A stretch of 64,000 nucleotides of DNA, from the NCBI RefSeq assembly GCF_014385105.1, contig NZ_JACRTE010000008.1, positions 1-64,000 of the forward strand. Reading direction: 5' to 3'. This stretch comes from Qingrenia yutianensis (lineage in GTDB: Bacteria > Bacillota > Clostridia > UMGS1810). A model generated the notes under the pieces. It searched no databases and was not told the origin of the DNA. It saw only the letters and a list, made by a program, of their open reading frames with translations. Positions 34,277 to 41,909 of the stretch are shown piece after piece; position 1 is the first letter of the stretch; the number at the start of each line of letters is the position of its first letter. The position numbers and the translations under genes are program-made.

Positions 34277-35989
34277 ATGGCGGAATTTTATTTTACGGCG
34301 GCAATCGCAAACGGCTACGAATACAGGAATACGCCGGATAATTACCGGCATTTTTTAATGGAATTACCCGTAAACAAAGAGGAACTGACATATATTTTTA
34401 AGGAAATCGGGCTTGAGCTTGACGCAAAGCCCGGTGAGTATATTTTTGAAATTGCGGATTTTTATTTACCCGGTGTCAATGCAAAAAGACTGTTCAAGGA
34501 AACCGAAAACATTGACGAGCTTAATTACTTGGCGGATATTTTATCTAATCTTGACGACAACAAATATCAGGTGTTTACAGCTGCGGTCGGGGCGCAGGAG
34601 CATACAAGGAGCGCTGCCGACCTTATAAACCTTGCCTTGAATACAGAGTGTTACAGCTTTATTCCCGATATATCCGACTATGACGACTACGGCAGATACA
34701 AGGCTGAAGAAAGCGGAATAAAAATCGGCGAGCTTGGCGATTTGGAGGACTTTGTGAACTTTTGGGACTATGGCGAATGGTGCAAAAAAGACAACAAAGC
34801 CGTATTTCTTGACAGCTACGGAGTTTTGGAAAAGGGCTGTGCGGAATTTACCGAAAAATACAACGGCGACTTAAATACAATTCCGAAAGAATATTCCATA
34901 ACAACAGACGCATTATCGGAAATCGAAATTGAGGATTCTATGGGGCTGGCTGTTCGGATTGACGAGTATTTAAGGGCAAATCACCTCGACTATGACCGTG
35001 TGTATTCTGAAATTATTGAAATGCAGCAGGACTTGTCGGACAATATTCTGCACGGTAAAACTCACAGATTAAAACAGGTTTTTAATGAAATGGGCTTGAC
35101 CTCTGCCGATGAGCCGTATAAGAGCCTGTGCGAATTTGAGAAAAACTATCCGAAAAGGCTTTTTATGATATATCAGCTCAAAGATGACGACAGCACAAGA
35201 GGACTGCGCTTTGAGAGCTTGGAGCAGATTAAAAAAGATAAGCAGCTGCCCGTTATCGAAAACTATGAGCTTATTTATTCCGCACAAATGAAAGCCGATA
35301 CAACATTGGAAAGCATTTTCACGGAATTTAACACAAACCGCCCTTATGATTTTTACGGGCACAGTTTAAGCGTTTCGGATATTGTTGTATTGTCCGATAA
35401 GGGAAAAAATAACGCCTATTACTGCGATAAAGCAGGCTGGGAAAAGGTCGATAAATTTTTCGATTATGTTCACACACGCTCGGCGGCGATAAGCAATTAC
35501 AAGGGTATGACGGCATTTGTCGGTTATGATAATAAGCTGTATTTGGGTAAAAGCGAAAAATATCTTTTCGGCGATAACGGCTTTGCATACTATGATAACA
35601 GCGATAAATCGCTCACCTACATAACGGATAATTTAACGCTTTACCCGTTCCTGTACGGAAGCGGCTGGGTATGCAGTCAGCAGGAAATGCTCGATAACGG
35701 CAGCTTTACAAAAGAAATTTATGCAGAGTTTGACAGACTGCAAAAGGGTGTATTATCTCAATTTGAACAGATAAGAGAAATACGATTTGCGGATAAGCCC
35801 TTTAATTATCTTGAAACGGCTGAAAAGCAGACAGAGCAAAATTATAATAAAATCGACGGCATTATCAATAATGAGCCGTCGGAGGATAGCAAAAAGCCCT
35901 CTATCAAGCAGCAGTTAAATCAAGCGAAAAAGGAGCAAGGCGAACGAGAGGACAAAAAACCGCCCTCGCACAAGCCGCCGGAGCTATGA
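34277..35989 (+). CDS. ArdA-like/YodL polyvalent protein with SIKQQL tail
   Basis: A 570-residue protein. Residues ~75-200 are ArdA-like (AADLINLALNTECYSFIPDI, then DYGRYKAEESGI). Residues ~295-400 form a YodL domain (RLFMIYQLKDDDSTRGLRFE, then NYELIYSAQMK, FYGHSLSVSDIVVLSD and NNAYYCDKAGW). A second strand-rich domain follows, and the last 29 residues begin SIKQQLNQAKKEQ. Start choice among 34271/34274/34277 is uncertain; 34277 has the best spacing from GGAGG. It fits the polyvalent-protein concept of conjugative elements, in which fused antirestriction domains are thought to enter the recipient. Confidence 0.75.
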   Translation: MAEFYFTAAIANGYEYRNTPDNYRHFLMELPVNKEELTYIFKEIGLELDAKPGEYIFEIADFYLPGVNAKRLFKETENIDELNYLADILSNLDDNKYQVFTAAVGAQEHTRSAADLINLALNTECYSFIPDISDYDDYGRYKAEESGIKIGELGDLEDFVNFWDYGEWCKKDNKAVFLDSYGVLEKGCAEFTEKYNGDLNTIPKEYSITTDALSEIEIEDSMGLAVRIDEYLRANHLDYDRVYSEIIEMQQDLSDNILHGKTHRLKQVFNEMGLTSADEPYKSLCEFEKNYPKRLFMIYQLKDDDSTRGLRFESLEQIKKDKQLPVIENYELIYSAQMKADTTLESIFTEFNTNRPYDFYGHSLSVSDIVVLSDKGKNNAYYCDKAGWEKVDKFFDYVHTRSAAISNYKGMTAFVGYDNKLYLGKSEKYLFGDNGFAYYDNSDKSLTYITDNLTLYPFLYGSGWVCSQQEMLDNGSFTKEIYAEFDRLQKGVLSQFEQIREIRFADKPFNYLETAEKQTEQNYNKIDGIINNEPSEDSKKPSIKQQLNQAKKEQGEREDKKPPSHKPPEL

Positions 35990-36357
35990 ACGACAGAATA
36001 GACCTTACTCCGAAACAAAGCAGAAAGGTAAACGCCCTTATAAAACGGCTATGCTGTAATTATGATAACGGAAATTGCATAAGGCTTGACGACGGCGATC
36101 CGTGCGTGTGCGTTCAATGTATTACTTATTCGCATATTATCTGTAAATGGTTTAGAATTGCCGTACTTCCGGCAGATAAGGATTTGTATATTGAGCTTGC
36201 AAGACCGAAAAATTCAAAAAACTGCGTTGTCTGCGGCAAAGGCTTTGTTTCAAAGGGAAACAGAGCAAAATACTGTTCCGTATGCAAAATATATGTACGG
36301 CGCAGAAAACAGGTGCAGTATCAGCAAAGGTACAAGAGAAACAAGGGTAAAGATTGA
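35986..36357 (+). CDS. Cysteine-rich VLP-domain protein
   Basis: A 123-residue basic protein. The N-terminal half contains CCNYDNGNCIRLDDGDPCVC and then CKWFRIAVLPADKDLY, the Cys-rich VLP signature. The C-terminal half has a second zinc-ribbon-like set (NCVVCGKGFVSKGNRAKYCS, then C) and a basic tail. Both halves probably bind zinc and nucleic acid. It is common in Tn916/Tn1549-type ICEs, with unknown function. It overlaps the YodL-like gene by four bases and is the last gene of the rightward transfer operon. Confidence 0.85.
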   Translation: MNDRIDLTPKQSRKVNALIKRLCCNYDNGNCIRLDDGDPCVCVQCITYSHIICKWFRIAVLPADKDLYIELARPKNSKNCVVCGKGFVSKGNRAKYCSVCKIYVRRRKQVQYQQRYKRNKGKD

Positions 36358-36466
36358 GCAAATAGGGCTTATGAAATGCCGTAAAATAAGGGATTTTAAC
36401 CGTGAAAAATACAAGGGTAATACAATTTCCCTTGTACCCTTAAAAACAGACCTCTATTTGCTCAAT
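36353..36466. repeat. Nested inverted repeats after the transfer operon
   Basis: Outer arms ATTGAGCAAATAG (36353-36365, overlapping the end of the Cys-rich gene) and CTATTTGCTCAAT (36454-36466) are perfect complements. Inside them TACAAGGG (36410-36417) and CCCTTGTA (36429-36436) also pair. ACAAGGGTAA occurs twice, 70 bases apart (36341 and 36411). The structure could be an RNA 3' element, a protein-binding site or a small relic insertion. Confidence 0.55.
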
Positions 36467-36477
36467 CCAAAACACAA

Positions 36478-36534
36478 AAATACCGTGATATATTCTATCG
36501 AAAACGATAGGTGTATCACGGTTTATTTTTTTGT
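36478..36534. terminator. Bidirectional terminator hairpin, copy 1
   Basis: ACCGTGATA (36482-36490) pairs with TATCACGGT (36514-36522), and CTATCG pairs with CGATAG inside. T-runs follow on one side and A-runs precede on the other. The SLOG gene stops within its T-run. A near-identical copy lies at 37567-37620. Confidence 0.75.
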
Positions 36535-37035
36535 GTTGATTACCACGCATTTTTTGACAGCGTATTCGTATGCAAGTTTTGTACCGCTTTGCGGCTGATA
36601 TTCTATTAAATCTTTACGGCTGTGTTTCCGCTTGGGCGGTACATAGTTTTCATCATAGAACACAATACAATATTTGCTTTTGTTTATCATTTCATAGTTT
36701 CGCTCTATATATGCGGCTTTTCCGGCGTCTATCATTTTTTCGGGATAGTATGTATCTTCAAAGCGTTCCAAAAGATAGTTTCGGTAAGAATCGTCTATGT
36801 ACGGAAATTCAGCGCGCACATATATTCTTTTTATATGCGGATATTTTTCTTTCAGCTCCGTAACGATACTGTGGCATAAATCGTCAAAGCGGCTTTTGCT
36901 CCCGAACAAAAAAATATCGACGCCGTGCGTTGTGATTAAATCCTCAACAGCGTCATAAACAGCTTTTTTCAGTTCGTTTGTTTCTTTAATTTTCCTGTGC
37001 CCGAAAAAGCAGCAGCAATGTAATTTATCATTCAT
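36523..37035 (-). CDS. SLOG-family nucleotide-binding-fold protein
   Basis: A 170-residue minus-strand protein starting MNDKLHCCCFFGHRKI, with VDIFLFGSKSRFDDLCHSIV, a Rossmann-like LFGS loop typical of SLOG/DUF1273-like proteins, and KCVVINTKK at the end. ATG 37035 has an AAAAGGA at workable distance; an in-frame ATG at 37044 is too close. SLOG proteins bind nucleotides or nucleotide-derived signals and recur in conflict systems, but this one has no recognisable effector partner. It is divergent from the XRE gene at 37210, with 175 bases between. Function unknown. Confidence 0.75.
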   Translation of the reverse strand: MNDKLHCCCFFGHRKIKETNELKKAVYDAVEDLITTHGVDIFLFGSKSRFDDLCHSIVTELKEKYPHIKRIYVRAEFPYIDDSYRNYLLERFEDTYYPEKMIDAGKAAYIERNYEMINKSKYCIVFYDENYVPPKRKHSRKDLIEYQPQSGTKLAYEYAVKKCVVINTKK

Positions 37036-37209
37036 TATATCCATTCCTTTTGGTATGTACTTTTAGCATTATACCATTTTCCGCCCTTTAAGTCAAGTCA
37101 GAGGTTTAGTATTCATTATTACGGCACATTCTAAAATAAAGGTATTGAGTTTATAATAAATACTGTAAGCATTATTTTTTTAGATTTGCGATATGATAGG
37201 AGTGGTTGA

Positions 37210-37554
37210 ATGAATAAATTTGATAAAAACAATGCTGAAATCGGCGAAAGAATAAAGGAAGTCAGATTAAAAAGAGGTATGACGCAGGAAACGCTGTCAG
37301 AGAAAGCCGGTGTTTGCAATCCCCAGCAGATAAGCAATATCGAAAGAGGTTTGTCGGGTATGTCTATTGCAAAGTTTAAGGATATTTGCACGGCACTTGA
37401 CATTGACGCCGACTATATTCTTTTCGGTGTATCAACTCATAATGTTGAAACGATACTGAATAAGTACATTAAAGAAATGACAAACGAGCAGGCAACAAAC
37501 CTTTTGGAAATGGTTAAGGCTTATGCAAAGACCTGCGGAATCGAGGAAAAGTGA
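37210..37554 (+). CDS. XRE-family transcriptional regulator
   Basis: A 114-residue protein. An HTH-XRE domain covers residues ~10-68 (GERIKEVRLKRGMTQETLSE, then QQISNIERGLSGMS and ALDIDADYILFG); the C-terminal ~40 residues form a helical dimer region. AGGAGTGG lies just upstream. It is transcribed away from the SLOG gene, so it probably controls the shared 175-base intergenic region. A terminator hairpin follows ten bases after its stop. Confidence 0.88.
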   Translation: MNKFDKNNAEIGERIKEVRLKRGMTQETLSEKAGVCNPQQISNIERGLSGMSIAKFKDICTALDIDADYILFGVSTHNVETILNKYIKEMTNEQATNLLEMVKAYAKTCGIEEK

Positions 37555-37566
37555 ATATTGCTATAA

Positions 37567-37620
37567 AAATACCGTGATACATTCTATCTTAAACGATAGG
37601 CGTATCACGGTTTATTTTTT
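37567..37620. terminator. Bidirectional terminator hairpin, copy 2
   Basis: It has the same plan and nearly the same sequence as 36478-36534: ACCGTGATAC at 37571-37580, GTATCACGG at 37602-37610, an inner CTATC/GATAG pair, then TTTATTTTTT. It lies between the XRE gene stop and the stop of the minus-strand membrane protein gene, so it serves both. Confidence 0.75.
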
Positions 37621-37949
37621 TATGCGGTTATCAGCTTAACAGCCGTGTACGGCACATAGCAGACGGCGACAAGCAATTTCCATATTAAGATTATGCCGCC
37701 GATTACGGTGCCTATTGCTATGTTGGCAGCAGTCATAAAAATGCCGACGCCCGGATTTCCGATAAAGACCGGCAGTGTGAACATAAACCGTATTCCGAAA
37801 GGTATTCCGCAAAGCATTAAAAGATACATATAATTGACCGATCCGTTTGCTATGCAAAGCCCGGCGAACAGGTTATACAAAAGTATGGCGGTTATTATCG
37901 GAGCTATGCTCTTTTTGATAAACCGTATTAAAATATCCGTTCTCGTCAT
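37620..37949 (-). CDS. Small integral membrane protein, unknown
   Basis: A 109-residue hydrophobic protein with about three membrane segments (residues ~12-35, 40-60 and 65-95) and a short basic N-terminus. Its ATG overlaps the TGA of the secreted protein upstream (37946), so the two are co-translated. I do not recognise it. Its place downstream of a secreted protein and near the relaxase suggests an ICE envelope function such as exclusion or mating-pair modulation; that is speculation. Confidence 0.65.
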   Translation of the reverse strand: MTRTDILIRFIKKSIAPIITAILLYNLFAGLCIANGSVNYMYLLMLCGIPFGIRFMFTLPVFIGNPGVGIFMTAANIAIGTVIGGIILIWKLLVAVCYVPYTAVKLITA

Positions 37950-38527
37950 TTTTGAACACTCCTTGTCTGCGCTTCTTTGAGCAGCTTTCTTGCCTGTGTA
38001 AACATTACGGTATCGGCGGCGGGAATATCTAAATATATTCGGTCAATACCGATTTCCTCATTCGGAACATAGGTGGGATTTATTGTCTGATAGATTTTTG
38101 TGTATGCCTCTTTGAGTGCGGTATCATAATTTTTTGTGCCATTCTCAACCTCACATATCAAGTCTGACAAAAGAGTTTTTGCGGCCGCTTCCTTTTCCGC
38201 ATAGTATTCAGGTCTTAAATAAACATCGCGGTAATATATGAGTGCATTCCGTGCGACAGCGGCTAAATCAAGATAACCGTAACCGTTTGTGTTCCCGGCA
38301 AGCACGGCGTTAAATACTGCGTTATGAGCATTGCACCAAGCAGGCTGATAACCTAAACCGTTTTGCACCTCATCAAGAATCGGGCTAATCAGATTTTCCG
38401 TTATTGCAATGCTTTCAGCCGTTGCGTTTTCCGGCGCACACTCGACCGGGATTTCTGCAGCGTATGCCGACTGTGTAATTGCGGCTAAAATTGCCGCTGC
38501 CGTTAAAAATGTTTTGATTTTCTTCAT
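37946..38527 (-). CDS. Secreted protein of unknown function
   Basis: A 193-residue protein with a clear signal peptide (MKKIKTFLTAAAILAAITQS, cleavage near AYAA, residue ~24) followed by a helical mature domain of about 170 residues with two cysteines and many Tyr/Ala. AGGAGG precedes the start. It contains no lipobox or sorting signal, so it is probably released or bound through partners. It is co-translated with the membrane protein at 37620. I do not recognise the family. Confidence 0.65.
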   Translation of the reverse strand: MKKIKTFLTAAAILAAITQSAYAAEIPVECAPENATAESIAITENLISPILDEVQNGLGYQPAWCNAHNAVFNAVLAGNTNGYGYLDLAAVARNALIYYRDVYLRPEYYAEKEAAAKTLLSDLICEVENGTKNYDTALKEAYTKIYQTINPTYVPNEEIGIDRIYLDIPAADTVMFTQARKLLKEAQTRSVQK

Positions 38528-38620
38528 AAGGCTGTACCTCCTAAACCTTTTTAGTTATATTCATTATACCATATTACTTTTGCCGCGCCCAGCCCTATAA
38601 GGCTACATTTGCGCTACAAT

Positions 38621-39946
38621 TTATTTTTCGATTTCGGGATTGCGTTCTCTCGGACGGTTAAGAAGCGTATCAACATTTGAACGGATAACCTCGATTTCGG
38701 CAGATTTTGATTTCAACTTTTTGTATTCCTCATACAGTTTCGCTTTCCGTTCCGACAGATCCCCGTTGTCCTTTATAAGAGTTTCAAGCGGCGGCGGATT
38801 TTTGCCTTTCAGATTTCTTTCGGCAGCCTCATATAAAATCAGTTCTCTTTGGAATTTTCGTGTAAAGCCTTCTTTGTTTTTTACCTTTTGCAGTTTCAGA
38901 TATATAGGTCGATACTGACGATATATTTCAAGCTGTTTTATCAGTATCGCATTTTTGCCGATAGCTTTTTCGACCGCCTTTATCTTTTGTGCCGTACTGT
39001 CAAAATCGGAATGTATTTTATTTGCGGCAGCTTCTAAATCCTTATAGGTAGTCAGATTATTTTCGGTCAAGAAATTAAGTGTTCGGCTTGCCTGTTTCAG
39101 ATTATATATTTTGCTCCAATGCTCATAGCCTTTGCTTTCCTGTGCCTTGATACAATTCTGAATGTCGATAATAAGGTTGATACGGCGGTTTTCTTTTTTC
39201 GGACGGTGTATAGCGTTCTTTGCAATGCATTCTTTTATAGAATCCTCTGTATAATAACCGCCCAGAGTTTTGCCCCGTATAAACCGTTCTCGCCCTGCGG
39301 CTCGGAATGAAATATATTTACCTTGTTTTACTTCATATCCGGCAATTTCCATACGCAGCAGAAAATCGGAATAGTCGAGCGACTTTCGGACAGCTCTGTC
39401 AATATCCGCTTTAAGCTGTGCCTTATAGCTTGTACCTTGTTTTGCCGCCGTATATTCGATATAGCTTTTGCCTTTATTCTCATTCTGCGGAATAACCGAT
39501 AGCCCGTATTCCTTACAAAGACGGTCGCTTATTTTGCGTGTATCGTAATACCATTTTTTATTGATATGACTGTGTTTGTAATCAACAAAATTCACATCAT
39601 TAAAAATGATATGGTTGTGAATATGCCCCCGGTCAATGTGCGTACTTAAAATGTATTCGTACTTGCCGCCCAGAATTTCATCAGCTAATTTTTTTCCGAT
39701 TTCGTGAGCCTGTTCCGGCGTTGTTTCGCCCGGTGAAAATGATTGTATAAAGTGTCTTGCAAGATGACTTTCTTTGCTGTTGTCCTTTGCTTTTTTTCTC
39801 GTCCATTCAAACTCAATATCGGCAGTTTCGGGTGTGCAGCCGTATGAGTCGATAAGCAGCGTTCCGTCGGTCTTTTCGGGATTGCAGATATACTGAATTG
39901 CTTTTTTTAGCGTAGAGTTGATAGGAGTGTTCTTTGTAACCGCCAT
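38621..39946 (-). CDS. ICE relaxase (MOBP-type)
   Basis: A 441-residue minus-strand relaxase. The N-terminus MAVTKNTPINSTLKKAIQYI carries a tyrosine region, followed by HFIQSFSPGETTPEQAHEIG and the HUH motif STHIDRGHIHNHIIFN (about residues 101-116). YYDTRKISDRLCKEYGLSVI comes next, and the C-terminal half is helical and charged. It should nick the ICE oriT and lead the strand through the T4SS. It starts inside the mobC gene (overlap 40 bases). It is transcribed opposite to the T4SS operon, and candidate oriT repeats lie upstream at 40266-40342. Confidence 0.9.
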   Translation of the reverse strand: MAVTKNTPINSTLKKAIQYICNPEKTDGTLLIDSYGCTPETADIEFEWTRKKAKDNSKESHLARHFIQSFSPGETTPEQAHEIGKKLADEILGGKYEYILSTHIDRGHIHNHIIFNDVNFVDYKHSHINKKWYYDTRKISDRLCKEYGLSVIPQNENKGKSYIEYTAAKQGTSYKAQLKADIDRAVRKSLDYSDFLLRMEIAGYEVKQGKYISFRAAGRERFIRGKTLGGYYTEDSIKECIAKNAIHRPKKENRRINLIIDIQNCIKAQESKGYEHWSKIYNLKQASRTLNFLTENNLTTYKDLEAAANKIHSDFDSTAQKIKAVEKAIGKNAILIKQLEIYRQYRPIYLKLQKVKNKEGFTRKFQRELILYEAAERNLKGKNPPPLETLIKDNGDLSERKAKLYEEYKKLKSKSAEIEVIRSNVDTLLNRPRERNPEIEK

Positions 39947-40236
39947 ATATTCTGTAAATCCTCTTTTAATTCCTCAATATCGGTCATATACATGCTGCTT
40001 GTGGAATTAACACGCTTTGCAATCTGATTTATGTTTCTGCCGATCCTCTGCAATTCCTTATTCATAGCCTGAATGTCTTTCGTATCGGTGTATATGATAT
40101 ATCCGTCAATCGCCATTTTCCGCAAATATGCCCCGATTTGATTTGTCGGCACAAGCGACATTTTATGTTCAATCAGCTTTCGTTCCTCTGCCGTCACCCA
40201 TATTTTCAGTTGTATATTTCTTTTCCTGTTTTTCAT
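39907..40236 (-). CDS. mobC: MobC family relaxosome protein of the ICE
   Basis: A 109-residue basic protein with an N-terminal ribbon-helix-helix-like part (RNIQLKIWVTAEERKLIEHK) and the MobC hallmark ELQRIGRNINQIAKRVN. GGAGG-type site precedes the start. It overlaps the relaxase gene, so they are co-translated. It should bind oriT and help strand opening. Confidence 0.85.
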   Translation of the reverse strand: MKNRKRNIQLKIWVTAEERKLIEHKMSLVPTNQIGAYLRKMAIDGYIIYTDTKDIQAMNKELQRIGRNINQIAKRVNSTSSMYMTDIEELKEDLQNIWRLQRTLLSTLR

Positions 40237-40265
40237 AAAAACCTCCGCATTTTCAGATTAAAGGG

Positions 40266-40342
40266 TTTGGGAATATCCCAAAAATATTTTTACGGCAATT
40301 TTAGAGAAATGACCGCCGTAAAAATCGTGAGTGGGTACTCAC
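40266..40342. other. Candidate ICE oriT: three inverted repeats upstream of mobC
   Basis: Three inverted repeats lie in series: TTTGGGAATATCCCAAA (40266-40282), TTTTTACGGC with GCCGTAAAAA (40287-40296 and 40315-40324, perfect 10-base arms), and GTGAGT with ACTCAC (40327-40332 and 40337-40342). They sit 30-110 bases upstream of the mobC-relaxase operon, where MOBP origins usually lie. The nick site cannot be assigned by eye. The rest of 40343-40509 is A/T-rich, with no gene. Confidence 0.5.
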
Positions 40343-40509
40343 TCGCTTTGCTTGCTATTCCGTGAAAATTAGTTTTTCCCCTATATTCAATATCTGCTTA
40401 AAATCTTGATTTTGTTGCGCAAATTACGGTTAAAACCAATAAAAAAATAGCCTGTAATCGGCTATAATCTTCAAAAATGACTTTGCAATGACAAAAGGAA
40501 GCCGGAGAC

Positions 40510-40866
40510 TTATTCCTCCGGCTCTTTGGCTTTCAATATTCCCTTCGCAGTAGCTGTCATAATTGTTAATTCCTTGCTGTTCATAGTATCAATCAGACTG
40601 TCGAGTTGTCGCCTTTGCGTTGACTTTTCAGCAGCATTATCAAGAAAAAAGAATTGATCAACTGAAATATAATAACGGGTTACAAGGTCATAAAATACCT
40701 GTAAACTTGGCTACTGTCCTTTATTCTCGATATTAGCAAGATAACGAGGAGAAATATATAGTGCGTCACTTACTTTTTTTCGGCTCTCTCCACGCTCGTT
40801 CCTTGCGGCCTTTATAGCTGCCCCGAAAGAACTAAAATCGTATAATGGTAATGGTCGCTTTGACAT
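40510..40866 (-). pseudogene. XRE-family regulator broken by an amber codon
   Basis: Read on the minus strand from ATG 40866, the frame gives MSKRPLPLYDFSSFGAAIKA, then SDALYISPRYLANIENKGQ. It meets TAG at 40711-40713 and continues PSLQVFYDLVTRYYISVDQ to a TAA at 40510. Related repressors read NKGQQPSLQ, so a CAG-to-TAG change explains the break. The gene would encode 118 residues. A hairpin with AGCCGGAG/CTCCGGCT arms spans the 3' end (about 40500-40523). Its loss may deregulate the neighbouring relaxase or cargo genes. Confidence 0.8.
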
Positions 40867-40969
40867 ATTTGTTCACCCTATTATATTTTACAGTTCATGT
40901 TATGTTTTGTATATGTCTATACAGTTCTTATTATTAGCTTAAATAATTCGAATATTCTTTTATTTTCTA

Positions 40970-40998
40970 TTGACTTTATTCGTATGTCCGTATATAAT
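40970..40998 (+). promoter_or_regulatory. Promoter of the two-component/efflux operon
   Basis: TTGACT at 40970-40975 and TATAAT at 40993-40998 with a 17-base spacer; the HTH gene begins at 41036 after AAGGAGAAGG. It is a strong sigma-A-type promoter. Confidence 0.75.
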
Positions 40999-41035
40999 AA
41001 ATATTGATAAACTATAACAAGGAGAAGGTTGTAGT

Positions 41036-41239
41036 ATGGAATATATGTCTTGTCCAGAAGCGGCAAAAATATGGGGAATTTCTGAAAGACGGGTACAGAA
41101 ACTTTGCGAGGAAAACCGTATACCGGGTGTTTCAAAAATCGGCTATATGTGGCTGATTCCGAAAAATTCAGAAAAGCCTATTGATAAGAGGTTAAAAAGG
41201 AGCATTGATAATGAACGAAAAAATTTTAGTGGTAGATGA
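41036..41239 (+). CDS. Small MerR-like/excisionase-type HTH protein
   Basis: A 67-residue protein: MEYMSCPEAAKIWGISERRV, then LCEENRIPGVSKIGYMWLIP, typical of the HTH_17 DNA-binding domain, followed by a basic tail (DKRLKRSIDNERKN). It overlaps the response-regulator gene by 29 bases in another frame. It probably modulates this operon's promoter. Confidence 0.8.
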   Translation: MEYMSCPEAAKIWGISERRVQKLCEENRIPGVSKIGYMWLIPKNSEKPIDKRLKRSIDNERKNFSGR

Positions 41240-41909
41240 TGAAACAGAGATAGCCGATTTAATTCAAGTTTATCTGAATAATGATGGATATACTGTTTAT
41301 AAATTCTATAATGGTGTTGATGCGTTAAAATGCATTGAGGAAACAGAAATTGATTTGGCAATTTTGGATGTAATGCTACCGGATATTGACGGATTCCGTA
41401 TCTGTCAGAAAATCAGGGAGAAATTTTATTTTCCGGTAATTATGCTCACGGCCAAAATAGACGATAGCGACAAAATAATGGGGCTTACTATTGGTGCAGA
41501 TGATTATATCACAAAGCCATTCAATCCTCTGGAAGTTGTTGCACGAGTAAAAACTCAACTGAGACGTTATCAAAGATATAATAATTCTAAACAAAATCAA
41601 ACTATTGTAAAGAATGAATATGACATAAGAGGTTTAATTATCAATAGGGATAGTCATAAATGTTTTTTGTTTGGGAAAGAAATATCATTAACCCCTATTG
41701 AGTTTTCGATTCTTTGGTATCTGTGTGAACATCAAGGTAAGGTCGTCTCATCTGAGGAATTATTTGAAGCTGTATGGAAGGAAAAATATTTGGACAATAA
41801 CAATACTGTAATGGCTCACATCGGTCGACTTAGAGAGAAAATGAATGAACCTGCCAAAAAGCCAAAATTTATCAAAACAGTTTGGGGGGTTGGGTATGAA
41901 ATTGAATAA
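41211..41909 (+). CDS. VanR-like OmpR-family response regulator
   Basis: A 232-residue response regulator. The receiver domain has acidic pair DDE near residues 9-11, phospho-acceptor D53 region in LAILDVMLPDIDG, T in MLTAK and K in DYITKPFNP. The winged-helix output domain ends AHIGRLREKMNEPAKKPKFI, then VWGVGYEIE. Start ATG 41211 is eight bases after AAAAAGGAG. Overall it is closest, by eye, to VanR-type regulators. Its stop overlaps the sensor kinase start by 14 bases. Confidence 0.9.
   Translation: MNEKILVVDDETEIADLIQVYLNNDGYTVYKFYNGVDALKCIEETEIDLAILDVMLPDIDGFRICQKIREKFYFPVIMLTAKIDDSDKIMGLTIGADDYITKPFNPLEVVARVKTQLRRYQRYNNSKQNQTIVKNEYDIRGLIINRDSHKCFLFGKEISLTPIEFSILWYLCEHQGKVVSSEELFEAVWKEKYLDNNNTVMAHIGRLREKMNEPAKKPKFIKTVWGVGYEIE

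Noticed and set aside
36086..36598. 170-codon frame overlapping the Cys-rich VLP gene
   Set aside because: Shifted shadow of that gene that then reads through palindromes and the antisense of the SLOG gene; no start signal.
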